Below, piece after piece: positions 6,684-13,117 of a stretch of DNA of 13,117 nt. The stretch covers positions 1 to 13,117 of the forward strand of contig DAOPYE010000072.1 of NCBI GenBank assembly GCA_035352715.1, written 5' to 3'. How positions within the stretch are numbered: position 1 is the first letter of the stretch; each line of letters opens with the position of its first letter. The notes under the pieces are model-generated. The model was not told the DNA's origin. It saw only the letters and a program-made list of their open reading frames with translations, and made no database searches. Position numbers and translations under genes: made by a program. Origin of the DNA: DAOPYE01 sp035352715. GTDB lineage: Bacteria > Acidobacteriota > Holophagae > Holophagales > Holophagaceae.

Positions 6684-7535
6684 TCAGGGCCGATGCCAGG
6701 AGGGTTTGCGGGCCTCCACGCCTGCAAGGAAGGCGTCGGGTACCGCGAGGGTGCCGTGTCCGACGCCCAGCGCCAGCCCCGGTTTGAACTCGCCGTGGTA
6801 GTCACTGCCGCCTGTGGGGGCCAGATCCAGCCGCTGGGCGAGGTCCAGGAAGTAGGCCTCTTCGCGCGGGCCGTACTGGCTGTAGCAGGCTTCCAGTCCC
6901 TGTAGGCCCAGGGCTTTCAGATCCGCCATGGCCTCGTCCCAGCAGAAGCCCCGATGGGTGGACCTTCCCGGGTGCGCGACCACGGGTACGCCGTCGGCGT
7001 CAAGAATCCACTGGATGGCCTCGGCGATCTGCAGATCCTCGAAGGGGACATGGCCGGGCCGCCCATTGCCGATGATGCGCGCGAAAGCGTCCTGCCGACT
7101 GCCCGCAAAGCCTCGGTTCACCAGGGCGCGGGCGAAGTGGATCCGCGAGACCACGCCCGAGGGCGAGAGATCGGCCACCTCTTTCATCGTGATGGGAAGG
7201 CCGATGGTTTCGAGCTGCTGGACCATCTGCACATTGCGCGTGTGGCGGCGACGCTGGAGGGCTTCGACCCGCTGCTTCAGAGCGGGGCAGGAGGGATCCA
7301 GGAACAGGCCCAGCAGGTGCAGTTCCATGCCCATGAAACGGCAGCTCAGTTCGATGCCGGGGATCAGTCGCACCGAGGTGGCGCTTTGAATGGCCAGGAA
7401 CTCCGGCAGGCCTTCCAGGGTGTCGTGATCGGTGAGGGCCAGCGCCGTCAATCCCGCCAGCTCGGCCAGGCGCACCAGGGTCTGCGGCGAATCGGTGCCA
7501 TCGGAAAAATGGGAATGGCAATGGAGGTCGATCAA
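6684..7535 (-). CDS. PHP-domain phosphoesterase (RnaAM/TrpH/YciV-like)
   Basis: A 283-residue member of the polymerase and histidinol phosphatase family. Close relatives in enterobacteria are metal-dependent phosphatases acting on 3',5'-nucleoside bisphosphates and on short RNA 5' ends. Metal-site motifs are complete: HCHSHFSDG (residues 5-13; His5, His7, Asp12), TDHDT (35-39), Glu62 in IPGIELS, His73, His188 in VVAHPG, and Asp245/His247 in GGSDYHG. The start is TTG at 7533-7535, since the first metal motif begins at residue 5 and no ATG is available. TTGA overlaps the TGA of the FlhB-like gene, and the ribosome binding site is weak, so expression is probably coupled. The exact substrate is inference from family. 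Confidence 0.9.
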   Translation of the reverse strand: MIDLHCHSHFSDGTDSPQTLVRLAELAGLTALALTDHDTLEGLPEFLAIQSATSVRLIPGIELSCRFMGMELHLLGLFLDPSCPALKQRVEALQRRRHTRNVQMVQQLETIGLPITMKEVADLSPSGVVSRIHFARALVNRGFAGSRQDAFARIIGNGRPGHVPFEDLQIAEAIQWILDADGVPVVAHPGRSTHRGFCWDEAMADLKALGLQGLEACYSQYGPREEAYFLDLAQRLDLAPTGGSDYHGEFKPGLALGVGHGTLAVPDAFLAGVEARKPSWHRP

Positions 7536-7831
7536 TCGTTTGGTCCGGAATCTGCGCCCGCTTGGCGGTTGACGCGGTAGAGGGAGGCCAGCACGATGGC
7601 CACGGCCTGGAACAGCTCTGGCGGAATGAGGCTATCCAGATCCAGGGGTTCCAGGGCCATGAGCAGATCGGGATCCTGCTGGACGGGAACGCCGTGTTGG
7701 CGGGCCAGTTCGAGCATGCGATCCGCCAGCAGACCCTGGCCCTTGGCGACCAGGCGCGGAACGACGTCCCGGAAGGGCTCTTCGGTCTGGTATCTCAGCG
7801 CCACCGCGCCTGAACGTCGCATTCGGGCCAT
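7532..7831 (-). CDS. Stand-alone FlhB C-terminal-domain-like protein (EscU/YscU/FlhB family)
   Basis: The 99-residue protein corresponds to the small cytoplasmic domain of FlhB/YscU, the substrate-specificity switch of type III export, without the membrane part. The resemblance covers AVALRYQTEE (residues 9-18), PRLVAKGQGLLADRMLELA (25-43), HGVPVQQDPDL (46-56) and IPPELFQAVAIVLASLYR (69-86). The autocleavage motif NPTH, normally just before the ALRY strand, is replaced by RRSG, so self-cleavage is not expected. Similar stand-alone proteins exist in many bacteria and their role is unclear. The ATG at 7829-7831 is bounded by an in-frame stop nine bases further upstream. No good ribosome binding site is seen. 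It is the first gene of the operon that continues into the PHP gene. Confidence 0.85.
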   Translation of the reverse strand: MARMRRSGAVALRYQTEEPFRDVVPRLVAKGQGLLADRMLELARQHGVPVQQDPDLLMALEPLDLDSLIPPELFQAVAIVLASLYRVNRQAGADSGPND

Positions 7832-7851
7832 GGGGAGAGTCTACCTTGAAC

Positions 7852-7884
7852 AAACAGCCCGGCCGTTCACGGGCCGGGCTGTTT
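7852..7884 (-). terminator. Intrinsic terminator after the DUF465 gene
   Basis: A perfect 13-bp inverted repeat (7852-7864 with 7872-7884) encloses a seven-base loop. The stem is GC-rich inside and ends in three A-U pairs, so on the minus strand it finishes in UUU followed by GUU. It lies 22 bases past the DUF465 stop and 20 bases before the FlhB-like start, so it should separate these two units. The T-run is short, so some read-through into the operon is possible. Confidence 0.8.
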
Positions 7885-7906
7885 GAGGCGAAAAGGTTGC
7901 GTCCGG

Positions 7907-8140
7907 CTACTGCTTCCGGCCCTTATCCAGTTCGTCAATGATGTTCTGGATGCGATCCTTGGCCCGCAACTTCACCTTCTTGAGCTCGGATTCTTCGACG
8001 GATTCCTTGGAGGTGAGGCGCAGCTTGTTCTGCAGGAACTGAAGCCTTTCATCCGCAGCGCGATGTTCTTCCATGAGTTTTCGGAATTCAAAATGCTCCT
8101 TCATGAGGCGGTCTTGGATATCTGATTTGAGAAATTCCAT
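7907..8140 (-). CDS. DUF465 (YdcH-like) small coiled-coil protein
   Basis: A 77-residue, highly charged, all-helical protein of the DUF465/YdcH family. Recognisable parts are LMKEHFEFRKLMEEHRAADERL (within residues 12-33) and SELKKVKLRAKDRIQNII (51-68), each predicted to form a heptad-type helix so that the whole folds as a helical hairpin or coiled coil. No biochemical function is established. The start is firm: GGAGG (complement of 8145-8149) lies four bases before the ATG. It stands alone, with its own terminator downstream and the divergent ABC ATPase gene upstream. Confidence 0.85.
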   Translation of the reverse strand: MEFLKSDIQDRLMKEHFEFRKLMEEHRAADERLQFLQNKLRLTSKESVEESELKKVKLRAKDRIQNIIDELDKGRKQ

Positions 8141-8161
8141 GAATCCTCCGTGGATATGGGG

Positions 8162-8205
8162 CCTCGCAAACGAGGACTATGCCTGGTTGGGCCTCGGTTG
8201 CCCAA
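8162..8205. repeat. Two small hairpins in the divergent control region
   Basis: CCTCG (8162-8166) pairs with CGAGG (8171-8175) around a four-base loop. TTGGGC (8187-8192) pairs with GCCCAA (8200-8205) around seven bases. Both lie in the 145-bp gap between the DUF465 and ABC ATPase starts, upstream of both genes. They could be operators or leader structure; the arms are short enough to be chance. Confidence 0.25.
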
Positions 8206-8285
8206 GAAGTTACGCTCGGCCCTCTGAACGTCAAGCGAAAGAAAAGCCGCAATCCCCGGCGCGAAAGCTGTGCCATTCTCAGGCC

Positions 8286-9203
8286 ATGACTCTGGTCGTC
8301 CAGAACCTGGAATTGCTGCGCGAGGATGGGGTGCCCCTGCTCTCGCCATGCACGTTTTCCCTGGCCTGCGGCGAGCGCCTGGCCCTGGTGGGGGAATCGG
8401 GTTCCGGCAAAAGCCTGCTGGTTCAGGCCCTTTTTGACGTCCTTCCTTCGGGCGTTCGCAAGGGGGAAGGCCGGGTGGAGGCTTTTGGCGCGTCTCTTGA
8501 AGATGGGAAGGCGCGCCAGAGGCTCTTGGGGCGCCGGATGGCTTGGGTGCCGCAGGACCCGATGAAGGCGCTGAATCCGTTCATGACACTGGAGGAGCAC
8601 CTGATCCTGCTGCCGCGCGTGCATCTGAAGGAAAGGCGCGCCGGGGCGATGGCCCGGCTGAAGCCTCTGCTGGATCGCCTGCGGCTTCCCAGCGATCGGG
8701 TCTTTCTGGCGCGCTGTCCGTCGCAGATCAGCGGCGGACAGCGCCAGCGCTTGGTGCTGGCCATGGCCTTGAGTTGCGACCCGGAGTTGCTGGTGCTGGA
8801 CGAGCCCACGACGGCGCTGGACCCCACGGTGCAGGCGGACTTCATCCGCTTGATGAACGAGTTGCAGCAGGCGCGGGGACTGGGCTTTCTTTGGATCACC
8901 CACGATCTGGGCGTGGCTGCGGCGGTGGCGGATCGGATGCTGGTGATCTACGGCGGCGAGCCCATGGAATCGGGGCCGATGCGCTTGTTGCTGGATCATC
9001 CCCGCCATCCCTACACGCGCCGGCTTCTGGCCGCCGCCCGCTGTGAACCCAGCCTGGAATCCGGCTTTTTGGAAGCTCCGGGGCTGCGCGCGACGGGATG
9101 CCCCTTCCGGCCGCGCTGTCCCATGGTTCAGGACAGCTGCGCCCGGTGGGCGCCGTGGCAGGGGACGAGCGAAGCGGGATTCCGCTGCGAGGCTACGCGC
9201 TGA
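8286..9203 (+). CDS. OppD/DppD-type ABC transporter ATP-binding protein
   Basis: This 305-residue ATPase would sit on the cytoplasmic face of a peptide- or nickel-type ABC importer. Motifs in order: Walker A GESGSGKS (36-43), Q-loop Gln90 in WVPQDP, signature SGGQRQR (149-155), Walker B LLVLDEP (168-174) with Glu173, and switch His206 in WITHDLG. The C-terminal extension HPRHPYTRRLL (238-248) and the Cys272/Cys278/Cys285/Cys301 set in GCPFRPRCP onward is characteristic of the oligopeptide subfamily, where such cysteines can bind an iron-sulfur cluster. Only one ATPase domain is present, and neither permease, binding protein nor second ATPase lies nearby, so it must work with subunits encoded elsewhere or be a remnant; the open frame and motifs are intact. 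The ribosome binding site is weak. It ends one base from the opposing stop of the next gene. Confidence 0.9.
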   Translation: MTLVVQNLELLREDGVPLLSPCTFSLACGERLALVGESGSGKSLLVQALFDVLPSGVRKGEGRVEAFGASLEDGKARQRLLGRRMAWVPQDPMKALNPFMTLEEHLILLPRVHLKERRAGAMARLKPLLDRLRLPSDRVFLARCPSQISGGQRQRLVLAMALSCDPELLVLDEPTTALDPTVQADFIRLMNELQQARGLGFLWITHDLGVAAAVADRMLVIYGGEPMESGPMRLLLDHPRHPYTRRLLAAARCEPSLESGFLEAPGLRATGCPFRPRCPMVQDSCARWAPWQGTSEAGFRCEATR

Positions 9204-9204
9204 C

Positions 9205-10158
9205 CTATTCTTCCAGCCCTTCCGCGGCTGCTTCCAGCTTCTGGATCTCCTTCTGGACCAGGGCGTCATGGCGCGAATACAGGGCGGAAATGCGCAGGAA
9301 CCAGCCCAACAGCCAGGCACAGAGCAGGGTCGCGGCAAGATCCAGCAGCAGGAAGGTCCAGACTCGAAGCGATGTGCCGCCGCCCATGTGCCAGGCCAGC
9401 AAGAGCACCAGGAGATGCACCCCGGCACGGACCAGGACGCCACCCACCACCAGGAGGCCCCACTGATTGGGGTGCAGCCATAGGCGCAGGAAGCTGGACT
9501 TCAGGTGGCGGCCAAGGCGCGCGATGCCGCCCAGGTGCCAGGCGTGGTCACCCGTCGCCCGGTCGATGCGGCACAGCCACCACTGGAGCATGAACGCCGA
9601 GGCGCAGGACAAGCGCAGGATCGCGCCCCCAACGAGATTCAGCCAGCCGAGTCCCTGGACGCCCGTGGAGGCAAGCGTCCCCAGCAGCCAGGAGACGCAG
9701 AAGTCAATCACCAGCACCGGCACCAGGCCGATCACGAGCGCATCGGCCATGCCCCAGATCCAGGCGTGGAAGGTGCCCTTGATGCCTATGCTTTGCCCCT
9801 GAACCCGCCATCCAGCCCAAAGCACCCAGCCCAGGGACACGAGCGCGAACAGGGGGGCCCAAAATCCCAGCGGCTGGTATTTCAGCCCGCTGTTGTTGGC
9901 CAGTTCCCACACATCGCCGATCGTCAGCAGCTCGCCCAGAAAATCGGGAAGGGCGCTATGTCCGGCGAGCTTTCGCAGGTGCAGGGCCCAGGCGGCGCTG
10001 GTCAACACCTGAAAGGCGCCCCACGCAAGCATCAGCTGGATGCCCCACCGGGAGAATCCGCCAGGAATGGCTTCGATGAGGAAGGTCCATGGGCCCTGCG
10101 GTTGCAGGGCATCGTTCAGCTTGATGGTTTCGGGGCGAGTCGCCGGTTCGGGTTCCAT
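9205..10158 (-). CDS. Six-helix membrane protein of unknown function
   Basis: I do not recognise the family. The 317-residue product has a hydrophilic N-terminal 30 residues, then about six hydrophobic helices (roughly 39-58, 98-117, 136-157, 171-195, 232-256, 266-290), and a charged, probably helical C-terminal tail (295-317). It is rich in Trp (for example WALH, WVLWAGW, WHMGG) and has no catalytic motif or signal peptide that I can see. GGAG (complement of 10164-10167) five bases before the ATG supports the start. It begins 41 bases after the kinase stop on the same strand, so cotranscription with the Ser/Thr kinase is likely and a membrane role linked to that kinase is possible, though only by position. 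Confidence 0.7.
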   Translation of the reverse strand: MEPEPATRPETIKLNDALQPQGPWTFLIEAIPGGFSRWGIQLMLAWGAFQVLTSAAWALHLRKLAGHSALPDFLGELLTIGDVWELANNSGLKYQPLGFWAPLFALVSLGWVLWAGWRVQGQSIGIKGTFHAWIWGMADALVIGLVPVLVIDFCVSWLLGTLASTGVQGLGWLNLVGGAILRLSCASAFMLQWWLCRIDRATGDHAWHLGGIARLGRHLKSSFLRLWLHPNQWGLLVVGGVLVRAGVHLLVLLLAWHMGGGTSLRVWTFLLLDLAATLLCAWLLGWFLRISALYSRHDALVQKEIQKLEAAAEGLEE

Positions 10159-10199
10159 GCCGTCTCCAGGAAATCATCCTAACCCTGCGAGGGCCATCC

Positions 10200-12104
10200 T
10201 CACATGGCGAAGGCGATGGATTGCCCTTCTCGGTCGATGTTGGTCTTGATGCTGGCTGCCCGGCCCTGGATGCCGATGGTGTGAGGCCCCTTCACCACGC
10301 GGATGCTATCGATGCCGATGCTCTCCACGCCGCTGGAGATGCCGTCGATGGTCACGATCCCCGATCCGGGTCGGGTGTTGACGGTGATGCGGACGATGCC
10401 CGGCAGCGGGATGGAGATGGGTTTCCCGGGGGTCGCGGTGAGGGTGCGAACCTCCTTGAAGAAGACCTGGCTATTGCTCAGCTCCAGCTTGCACGTCTTT
10501 CCGGGGGGCAGCGTGATCTGGCGGGTTTCGCCCATGTCCTTGCCGTCCACCTTGACGCGCACGGCGAAGTCGCCCGTGAAGCGCACAGGGACGGGCGCGT
10601 TGGCGTCGATGATGCTGGGTTCGCCGGTGGCCTGCTGCTCGCCCGACGCCAGCAGCACGAAGATCTGATCGGATTTGGGCGCTTCGCCGATCCCGAAATC
10701 CCGCGCAAAACTCTTCTTCTCTTCGGCGTGGCTGAAGCTGACCATATTGCGCTGGCCCATGTTCCAGTCCTTGACCAGCAGCGGCGTTACGCCCCGCTCG
10801 ACGGCGTTCAGCACGACCTTGGCGCCGGAGGGATCGGTCTTCAGCCACACTTCGGCAATGATGGGCTCCAGCGTGACGCGCGGCGTTCGATCGCCCGGTC
10901 GGTGGATGTATTCGAAGGGTTTGAAGCCGCTCGCCTGGACGATCACACGCTCACCCGCCTTCATGAGCAGGGGCTGGTTGGACCCCAGGGGCTTGCCATT
11001 CTGAACGATTTCGACCGCCTTGGGATCCGAGACGAGGGTCACGGCCTCGCCGCCTTTGCGCAGGAAGATCACGCCGCCCGCGATCAGGGCCGCGACGCCC
11101 ACGGCAATGGCGGAAATCATCGGCGCGCGAGAGCCGCGCGTGTGGTGATGGGCAGAGATGAGGGTGGCATCGTCGGAGTTGGACGCGACCGCATTGAGCG
11201 CCAGCGGGGGCGTGCTCTGCTTCAACTGGCCCAGCAGTTCCGCCTTGGCGTTCTTGTCCAGCTCCTGCGCCGCTTCGATTAGATCGCGGATGAAGGCCGA
11301 GCAGGAGGTGTAACGCTCCTTGGGGTTCTTGGCCAGCACGCGCCCAAAGATGCGCTGCCAGGCCTCGGATACCAGCCCCGAGACCGGCGGGTTGATCTCC
11401 ACCGGGGGCTCGTTCACGATCCGGTAGAGGATCGTATTGATGGATGTTCCGGGGAAGGGCAGCTGACCCGAGAACAATTCGAAGACCATCACGCCGAAGC
11501 TGAAGATATCGGAGAGCGGCGTAGCGTGCCCTTCGCGGATCTGCTCGGGGCTCGCGTAGCTGGGGGTGCCCAGGAAGGTGCCTGTCTGCGTAAGCGAGGC
11601 GTCCTCGCGCTTGGCAATGCCGAAATCCATGAGCTTGGGGCGGCCGTCTTCGGAGAGCATCACGTTGCCCGGCTTCACGTCCCGGTGGACGATGCCGTGG
11701 CAGTGGGCGTGATCCAGCGCCGAGGCGATACCGCAGGTGATCTGGAGCTTGCTTCGGAGCGGCAGGTTCGACAGCTCGCCGCCCTTGATGAGCGCATCCA
11801 GCGGTTGGCCCTGCACGAACTCCATGGCGAGGAAGGGCCCCAGTTCGCTATCACCCACATCATAGATGGTGACGATGCCCGGATCGTTCAGCACGCCCGA
11901 GACTTCAGCCTCGCGCTGGAAACGAGCCAGGAACTCCTTGCGATCCGATTCGGTCTTGATGGCGTCCAGCTTCACGACCTTGATGGCCAGCTTGCGCTTG
12001 ATCCGGGGATCCTCGGCCAGGTACACGCTGCCCATGGCGCCCGCGCCAAGCAGGTGTTTGATCTCGTAGCGTCCAATGGTGCTTGGAAGATGATCGTCTG
12101 GCAT
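10200..12104 (-). CDS. Transmembrane Ser/Thr protein kinase with PEGA-like extracytoplasmic repeats
   Basis: The 634-residue protein has a Hanks-type kinase domain (about 13-275): glycine loop GAGAMG (20-25), Lys42 in AIK, Glu65 in the C-helix region, catalytic HRDVKPGN (140-147; Asp142, Lys144, Asn147), DFG at 160-162, and SPE (185-187) in place of APE. The activation segment holds Thr172, Thr174, Thr176 and Thr180, candidate autophosphorylation sites. After a polar linker, one membrane helix (about 328-348) leads to an all-beta outer region with PEGA-like units: around 354-412, SGAKVVLNAVERGVTPL (426-442), a VKVDGKDMGETRQI unit (518-530), and GSGIVTIDGISSGVESI (580-596). PEGA repeats are surface-layer/cell-envelope modules, so it may sense envelope state. 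The chosen start places the glycine loop 20 residues in; its ribosome binding site is weak. It is divergent from a polysaccharide synthase and followed by a membrane protein. Confidence 0.9.
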   Translation of the reverse strand: MPDDHLPSTIGRYEIKHLLGAGAMGSVYLAEDPRIKRKLAIKVVKLDAIKTESDRKEFLARFQREAEVSGVLNDPGIVTIYDVGDSELGPFLAMEFVQGQPLDALIKGGELSNLPLRSKLQITCGIASALDHAHCHGIVHRDVKPGNVMLSEDGRPKLMDFGIAKREDASLTQTGTFLGTPSYASPEQIREGHATPLSDIFSFGVMVFELFSGQLPFPGTSINTILYRIVNEPPVEINPPVSGLVSEAWQRIFGRVLAKNPKERYTSCSAFIRDLIEAAQELDKNAKAELLGQLKQSTPPLALNAVASNSDDATLISAHHHTRGSRAPMISAIAVGVAALIAGGVIFLRKGGEAVTLVSDPKAVEIVQNGKPLGSNQPLLMKAGERVIVQASGFKPFEYIHRPGDRTPRVTLEPIIAEVWLKTDPSGAKVVLNAVERGVTPLLVKDWNMGQRNMVSFSHAEEKKSFARDFGIGEAPKSDQIFVLLASGEQQATGEPSIIDANAPVPVRFTGDFAVRVKVDGKDMGETRQITLPPGKTCKLELSNSQVFFKEVRTLTATPGKPISIPLPGIVRITVNTRPGSGIVTIDGISSGVESIGIDSIRVVKGPHTIGIQGRAASIKTNIDREGQSIAFAM

Positions 12105-12264
12105 GGGCTCTGACTCGGTGGATGCCCCGATCCTAGCATCTCGTCTCAAGGCGGAAAGAATCGGGAATGGTAAATCGGGGAAAAAACTCGGAAGAATTCC
12201 AAATCGAATGGTGGCAGAATGAGGGAGCGCTTGCGATACGGCAAGCAGCAGGAGCGCAGATCCA
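12105..12264. promoter_or_regulatory. Divergent control region between kinase and glycosyltransferase
   Basis: This 160-bp gap must hold the promoters for both genes. It is locally A-rich (for example 12180-12186). The word AATCG recurs at 12159, 12173 and 12202, two of them extended to AATCG(GG)AATGG. On the minus strand a weak promoter-like pair, TTTCCG and TAGGAT separated by 16 bases, lies upstream of the kinase; I would not rely on it. No hairpin or riboswitch was recognised. Confidence 0.4.
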
Positions 12265-13117
12265 ATGGAAATCATCCGGACAGGCGTGCTGGCCATCTAC
12301 TTCGGGATCCTATCGATCCTCAGCATCTACGGGGCACACCGCCTCTGGATTCTGTTCCTCTACTACCGGCACAAGAAGGACGTTCCTCAGCCCAAGGGAG
12401 ACGCCAACTATCTGCCGATGGTCACGGTACAGCTCGCGGTGTTCAACGAGATCAACGTGATCGAGCGCCTGATGGATCATGTGTGCCGCATCGATTGGCC
12501 GAAGGAGAAGCTCGAAATCCAGATGCTGGATGACTCCACGGATGAGACCGTGACGGTCGCCCAGGCCATCTGCGACAAGTATCGCAATCTGGGATTCGAT
12601 ATCGCCTACCTGCACCGCACGGATCGCACGGGCTTCAAGGCCGGTGCCCTGAACGAGGGACTGAAGGTCGCCAAGGGCGAGTTCGTGGCGATGTTCGACG
12701 CGGACTTCATCCCCACCGAGGACTTCCTCCGCAAGGCGGTGCCCCATTTCGCCGACGACAAGGTGGCCTTCATCCAGGGCTGCTGGGATCACCTGAATCG
12801 CGAGTTCAATCTGCTCACCCAGGTGCAGGCCATCCTGCTGGACGGCCACTTCATCTTCGAGCACACCGCGCGCCACCGTTCCCACGCCTTCTTCAATTTC
12901 TCCGGCACCGCGGGCATGTGGCGCGTCAAAGCCATCGCTGATGCGGGCGGCTGGCAGCACGACACGATCACCGAGGATGCGGATCTCAGCTACCGCGCGC
13001 AGCTCAAGGGTTGGAAGGGCGTCTACCTCAAGGATCTGGTGGTGCCCGCGGAACTGCCCGTCGAGGTCAACGCCTTCAAGAGCCAGCAGCACCGCTGGGC
13101 CAAGGGCAACGCCCAGG
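12265..13117 (+). CDS. GT2 processive beta-glycosyltransferase, CslA/BcsA-like (partial at right edge)
   Basis: The first 284 residues are present and the frame stays open to the window end. An N-terminal membrane helix (about 7-35) precedes a GT-A catalytic domain with the signatures of processive beta-glycan synthases: VQLAVFNE (55-62), MLDDSTDET (87-95; Asp89/Asp90), the RTDRTGFKAGALN segment (118-130), DAD (145-147) for metal and nucleotide-sugar binding, TEDADL (236-241) with the catalytic-base Asp, and QQHRW (274-278), the QxxRW acceptor/product motif. It probably polymerises a cell-surface polysaccharide from a UDP- or GDP-sugar, like cellulose or mannan synthases; the sugar is not determinable. 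The missing C-terminus should contain the channel-forming helices. AGGAG (12250-12254) lies ten bases before the ATG. Confidence 0.9.
   Translation, partial: MEIIRTGVLAIYFGILSILSIYGAHRLWILFLYYRHKKDVPQPKGDANYLPMVTVQLAVFNEINVIERLMDHVCRIDWPKEKLEIQMLDDSTDETVTVAQAICDKYRNLGFDIAYLHRTDRTGFKAGALNEGLKVAKGEFVAMFDADFIPTEDFLRKAVPHFADDKVAFIQGCWDHLNREFNLLTQVQAILLDGHFIFEHTARHRSHAFFNFSGTAGMWRVKAIADAGGWQHDTITEDADLSYRAQLKGWKGVYLKDLVVPAELPVEVNAFKSQQHRWAKGNAQ

Noticed and set aside
10221..11282. Long plus-strand frame opposite the kinase gene
   Set aside because: Composition is Asp/Gly/His-rich with no domain, while the minus strand encodes the kinase's outer region with PEGA-like units.
12211..12235. TGGCA and TTGC words as a sigma-54 promoter before the glycosyltransferase
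   Set aside because: The GG and GC dinucleotides are much more than ten bases apart, so the spacing does not fit.
12310..13092. Minus-strand open frame opposite the glycosyltransferase
   Set aside because: The plus strand carries all GT2 motifs in order; the opposite frame is a compositional shadow.

Overview
This window looks like a piece of a GC-rich bacterial chromosome with densely packed, short-spaced genes on both strands. Nothing in it identifies the species. The gene types would fit an Acidobacteriota (Holophaga/Geothrix-like) or deltaproteobacterial-type genome: a PEGA-type Ser/Thr kinase, a stand-alone FlhB C-terminal-like protein, a DUF465 protein, a DUF2164 protein and a CslA/BcsA-like glycosyltransferase. 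This taxonomic guess is low confidence. I see no tRNA, rRNA, CRISPR array, transposase, phage gene or plasmid origin.

Layout, left to right. The left edge (1-85, minus) is the start of a lipoprotein gene. A 279-bp gene-free stretch (86-364) with several inverted repeats separates it from an APC-family amino acid permease (365-1915, minus). A fumarylacetoacetate hydrolase-family enzyme (2011-2910, minus) lies just upstream of the permease. Diverging from it is a plus-strand run: a membrane protein with an N-terminal zinc ribbon and a HEAGH metalloprotease-like motif (2963-3766), an NAD(P)-binding Rossmann protein (3837-4541), and a DUF2164 protein (4541-4825) whose start overlaps the preceding stop.

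A minus-strand housekeeping/signalling operon converges on this run. Read in its own direction it comprises an FlhB-like cytoplasmic-domain protein (7831-7532), a PHP phosphoesterase starting at TTG inside the previous stop (7535-6684), a single-domain response regulator (6629-6225), truA overlapping its stop (6228-5332), and a GNAT acetyltransferase four bases further on (5327-4839). Upstream of the operon is a small DUF465 gene (8140-7907) followed by a strong hairpin terminator (7852-7884).

The right part holds a solitary OppD/DppD-type ABC ATPase (8286-9203, plus) and, tail to tail with one base between stop codons, a six-helix membrane protein of unknown function (10158-9205, minus). Next comes a transmembrane Ser/Thr kinase with PEGA-like extracytoplasmic repeats (12104-10200, minus). 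Across a 160-bp divergent control region, a GT2 polysaccharide synthase begins (12265 onward, plus) and runs off the end.

Most of the window is ordinary core genome. I found no convincing undescribed multi-gene system. The most interesting points are the zinc-ribbon/HEAGH membrane protein, the overlap chains that couple a phosphorylatable receiver to tRNA pseudouridylation and an FlhB-like domain to a PHP phosphatase, and the interlocking inverted repeats at 174-211.
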